This document shows positions 61,231 to 64,000 of a DNA stretch of 64,000 nucleotides, in pieces. Position 1 is the stretch's first letter. Every line of letters starts with the position of its first letter. The position numbers were made by a program, and so were the translations under genes. The notes beneath the pieces are model-generated. The model was not told the origin of the DNA. It made no database searches and saw only the letters and a list, made by a program, of their open reading frames with translations. The DNA comes from Pantoea deleyi. Lineage in GTDB: Bacteria > Pseudomonadota > Gammaproteobacteria > Enterobacterales > Enterobacteriaceae. The DNA lies in assembly GCF_022647325.1 (NCBI RefSeq), contig NZ_CP071405.1:1364001-1428000 (forward strand), in the 5' to 3' direction.

Positions 61231-63999
61231 TTAACGGATAGCGAAGATGCGATCCTCGGCCAGCGAACGCAGCGGCTGACGCTCGGCGACAGCACTGCCC
61301 CAGACGCCATCCACGTCCAGCGTCGCCAGGGTGTTGAGCATGGCCGGCACGGACACCGGACCGGCCAGCACCGAAATATGACGCTGCGATGCCTGGCCCT
61401 GAATAATGGTCAGCAGCATCTCATCCATCAGGTTGGTATGGACGTTCGCCACCAGATCGGGCGCCAGCACCAGATAATCGACCACGTCATCGCTCAGCAG
61501 ATGAAAGGCATCCAGATTACGGCCAAACTGCTGCAGGACGATACGGCAGCCACACTGCCGCAGCTGCCGCAGCGCTGCATACACCTGGTCGCCTTTACCG
61601 ATGACGCTCGCCGCCGGGAAAGCAAAACCGCCGCGGCTGTCGGCCATCCCTGCGGCGACAACGCGCTGACAGAGCTGCTGCATAAAGGCAGCATCGTTCA
61701 GGACCTGCGCATTCAGCGGCAGGATCACCGGTATGCCTTTCTGATTCAGTACCTGCACAGTGTGGCGGAAAAACGCGTCAAGAATGTTGTTATCCAGCCG
61801 GCGGCGCAGCGTCTCATCGGCAAGATTACTGCGCAGCAGCGTCTCATCCATCAGCAGCCCGTCAGCGGTTAGCAGCTGGACATCCAGCAGCCAGACAAAG
61901 GCCGCCTGCGGCGTTTTCGGCGGCGCAACGGCCCAGGCGGGCAGTTCGATCTGCAGGGCATCGATCATCCCGGCATCCAGCCCCTGATGATTTCCCGGCA
62001 ACGGCAGGCGATGCTGTTCATAGATCATCAGCCGTCCGCGTCCGCTGCGTTTGGCGTTGTAACAGGCGATATCCGCCTGGGACAGGACGTCACTGCTCTG
62101 GCAGTTTTCGGCGGAGATCTGCGTTACCCCGGCGCTGGCGCCGACCTGATAGAGACGACCCAGCCACTGGAAGCGGTAGTCATTGACCGCGGCGACGATA
62201 CGCTGCACCACGTCATGCGCCTGCGCGACTTCGCAGTCGGGCATCAGCAGGGCGAACTCATCGCCACCCAGACGGGCCAGGAAATCGCTGCTGCGCAGAT
62301 GGTGCTGCATCAGCGCGGAGAGTTCGCGCAGCAGCGCATCCCCGGCGGCGTGTCCGGCGCTGTCGTTCACGGCCTTAAACTTGTCCAGATCGATAAAGAC
62401 CAGCACATGGTGATGACGATGTTCCGCGGCATCAAACAGCAGGCGCTTAAGCTGCAGTTCAAAGCTGGCGCGGTTGGGCAGGCTGGTCAGGGTGTCATGC
62501 AGCGCGCTGTAGCTCAGACGCTTCATCAGCTTACGAGACTCACTGACATCCTGAATAATCATCACGGCACCCTGTTCCAGCCCGGCTTCCGAACGCAGCG
62601 GGGTGATGCTGTAGTGAATGTCGATATGACCCCCATCCGGCGCATGCAGCACCAGATCTTCCGCGAAATCTGGCGCAACCTTCTCCGGCGGCAGCTGGCA
62701 CAGCAGCAGATTTTCCACTTCGGGCCCGTTGCGGCCCTGGGTGATGTGCAGCACCTTGCTCAGGGGCTGACCGGTGGCCTGCGCCTGCGACCAGCCGCTC
62801 ATCTTCTCGGCCACCGGATTCATAAAGGCCACGCACATCTCTTTATCGGTGCTGATCACCGCTTCGCCGATCGAATCCAGGGTGATCGCCATGCGCTCTT
62901 TCTCCTGAAACAGCGCCTCATTCAGATTGCGCAGCGGCGTGATGTCCTGACAGATACCCAGCATCCGCTCGATGCGTCCCTCTTTGCTCAGCAGCCGGTT
63001 AGCCTGGGTGCGCACCCAGCGCTGGCCCTGCCTGTCGACCACGCGATACTCCATATGGAAGGCGCTGCGCGTCTCAATGGCCTGCTGCACCGTCAGCGCC
63101 GCATACTCGCGGTCGGTGGCGTGCAGCAGATGGATCCAGAGGTCATAGCTGGGCGACTCATGCGGAGCCAGGCCAAACAGGTCGTACATGCGCTTATCCC
63201 ACAGCATCTCACCGGTCAGCAGGTTCCACTCCCAGACGCCGATGCCGCCCGCTTCGTTGGCCAGCGTGATGCGTTCCATCAGCCGCCGGTTCACCTGTTC
63301 GCTCTGTTTCAGCTCCGAGATATCGATGATCTGCGCAATGAAGTAGAGCGGGGCATGGCTGCTGTCGCGCACCAGCGACACGGTCAGACGCGCCCAGACG
63401 ATTTCGCCATCTTTGCGGAAATAGCGCTTTTCCAGGGTATAGGTGTCGATGTCGCCTTCCAGCAGTCGCCTGACATGCTGCATGTTCAGGGAGAGATCGT
63501 CGGGATGGGTGATCTGCTGGAAGGTCAGCCGCTTCAGCTCGTCGGCCGGATAGCCGAGGATCTGGCAGAGTGAGCGGTTCACCTGCAGCCAGTTGCCCTG
63601 CGGGGCGACCAGCGCCATTCCGATCGCCGAATACTCCATGGCGTGACGGAAGCGGGTTTCACTGTCGGAGATATGCAGTTTTTCGCGCCGGGAGGCGTCC
63701 ATCACCAGCGACATGATATGGCTGGGGATCAGCACCAGCAGAAACGGCAGCCAGCTGGAAACCGGGCCCAGCGAACTGTTGTTGTTGACGACGCTGACCA
63801 GATCTAATGCCAGCAGCATCGAGATAAAACTGGCGTTCAGGAAGAACAGAATAAACGCCTGCAGCTTGGGCAGGCGAACGGCGCACCAGAACAGAATCAC
63901 CACGATAAAGGTAAAGGGCCACGGCAGAAAGCGCAGTGACAGGTAACTGGCGCCGAGGGTGAGCAGCAGCGTCAGGGCGAGTTCGGCCAGGCGCAGATC
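61231..63999 (-). CDS. dgcE: DgcE (YegE) diguanylate cyclase, N-terminus beyond right edge
   Basis: This is the last 922 codons of a large membrane-bound cyclic-di-GMP enzyme; the frame is open to the window edge, so its start lies outside. The visible order is: part of a MASE1-type membrane sensor (about the first 110 codons), three PAS domains (SETRFRHAMEYSAIGM..., the segment around GGIGVWEWNLLTGEMLW, and EKERMAITLDSIGEAVI), a GGDEF domain with intact RLGGDEFALL, and a C-terminal EAL-like domain lacking the EAL catalytic signature. E. coli DgcE has this same plan with an inactive EAL domain. It makes c-di-GMP for curli and biofilm control there. It is next to yegD as in K-12. Confidence 0.93.
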   Translation of the reverse strand, partial: DLRLAELALTLLLTLGASYLSLRFLPWPFTFIVVILFWCAVRLPKLQAFILFFLNASFISMLLALDLVSVVNNNSSLGPVSSWLPFLLVLIPSHIMSLVMDASRREKLHISDSETRFRHAMEYSAIGMALVAPQGNWLQVNRSLCQILGYPADELKRLTFQQITHPDDLSLNMQHVRRLLEGDIDTYTLEKRYFRKDGEIVWARLTVSLVRDSSHAPLYFIAQIIDISELKQSEQVNRRLMERITLANEAGGIGVWEWNLLTGEMLWDKRMYDLFGLAPHESPSYDLWIHLLHATDREYAALTVQQAIETRSAFHMEYRVVDRQGQRWVRTQANRLLSKEGRIERMLGICQDITPLRNLNEALFQEKERMAITLDSIGEAVISTDKEMCVAFMNPVAEKMSGWSQAQATGQPLSKVLHITQGRNGPEVENLLLCQLPPEKVAPDFAEDLVLHAPDGGHIDIHYSITPLRSEAGLEQGAVMIIQDVSESRKLMKRLSYSALHDTLTSLPNRASFELQLKRLLFDAAEHRHHHVLVFIDLDKFKAVNDSAGHAAGDALLRELSALMQHHLRSSDFLARLGGDEFALLMPDCEVAQAHDVVQRIVAAVNDYRFQWLGRLYQVGASAGVTQISAENCQSSDVLSQADIACYNAKRSGRGRLMIYEQHRLPLPGNHQGLDAGMIDALQIELPAWAVAPPKTPQAAFVWLLDVQLLTADGLLMDETLLRSNLADETLRRRLDNNILDAFFRHTVQVLNQKGIPVILPLNAQVLNDAAFMQQLCQRVVAAGMADSRGGFAFPAASVIGKGDQVYAALRQLRQCGCRIVLQQFGRNLDAFHLLSDDVVDYLVLAPDLVANVHTNLMDEMLLTIIQGQASQRHISVLAGPVSVPAMLNTLATLDVDGVWGSAVAERQPLRSLAEDRIFAIR

Positions 64000-64000
64000 G

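Noticed and set aside
61987..63573. Long plus-strand frame (528 codons) opposite dgcE
   Set aside because: It is a GC-rich shadow of a clearly conserved gene; the product is rich in His, Gln and Arg with no family features.

Overview
The window looks like a chromosomal segment of an Erwiniaceae-type enterobacterium (Pantoea or close relative). This is inferred from high but not exact protein similarity to Escherichia coli K-12 families, a GC-rich codon style, and a gene order that follows the E. coli map from lysP down to dgcE (yegE). I recognise, in order: lysP end, fghA/yeiG, folE, yeiB, galS, mglBAC, sanA, cdd, yohKJ, metG, mrp, thiMD, yegS, trhP/yegQ, baeRS, mdtDCBA, yegD, dgcE. Between these backbone genes sit blocks that K-12 lacks or carries elsewhere. 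No tRNA, rRNA, insertion sequence, phage gene or CRISPR array was seen.

1-8.8 kb: the 3' end of lysP; a Fur-box-preceded iron-type ABC permease/ATPase pair with no binding protein, sitting where K-12 has cirA; the formaldehyde pair frmA-fghA; a LysR regulator divergent from a YbfB/YjiJ-type MFS gene; folE and yeiB. 8.8-14.5 kb: galS and the mglBAC galactose importer, each promoter carrying a GalR/GalS operator and a CRP site. Downstream of mglC, where K-12 has preA-preT-yeiS, there is a compact array of two different tandem repeats and a 113-bp inverted-repeat element. 14.5-23.4 kb: sanA, maeA, cdd, yohK and yohJ on the minus strand, then metG divergent from mrp, and a GNAT gene. 23.5-25.9 kb: ahpC-ahpF with an OxyR-like site.

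26-35 kb: an accessory, partly AT-richer block for acidic xylo-oligosaccharide use. It holds a GH67 alpha-glucuronidase, a GPH-type symporter, a GH3 glycosidase, a KdgM-type porin and a convergent XylR-type activator. The inferred route is entry of aldouronates through the porin and symporter, followed by cytoplasmic removal of (methyl)glucuronate and xylose. 35.4-43 kb: a TPP riboswitch with thiMD, then a minus-strand rspA-rspB-MFS-oxidoreductase-rspR operon for a sugar acid, headed by a perfect CRP site and a palindrome over the -10.

43-64 kb: yegS, trhP, the translationally coupled mdtABCD-baeSR multidrug efflux and envelope-stress operon, an aldo/keto reductase, an OprB-type sugar porin, the Hsp70-like yegD, and dgcE running off the right edge. 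The most unusual stretches are the repeat/structured array at 13,990-14,510 and the XylR-linked aldouronate locus.
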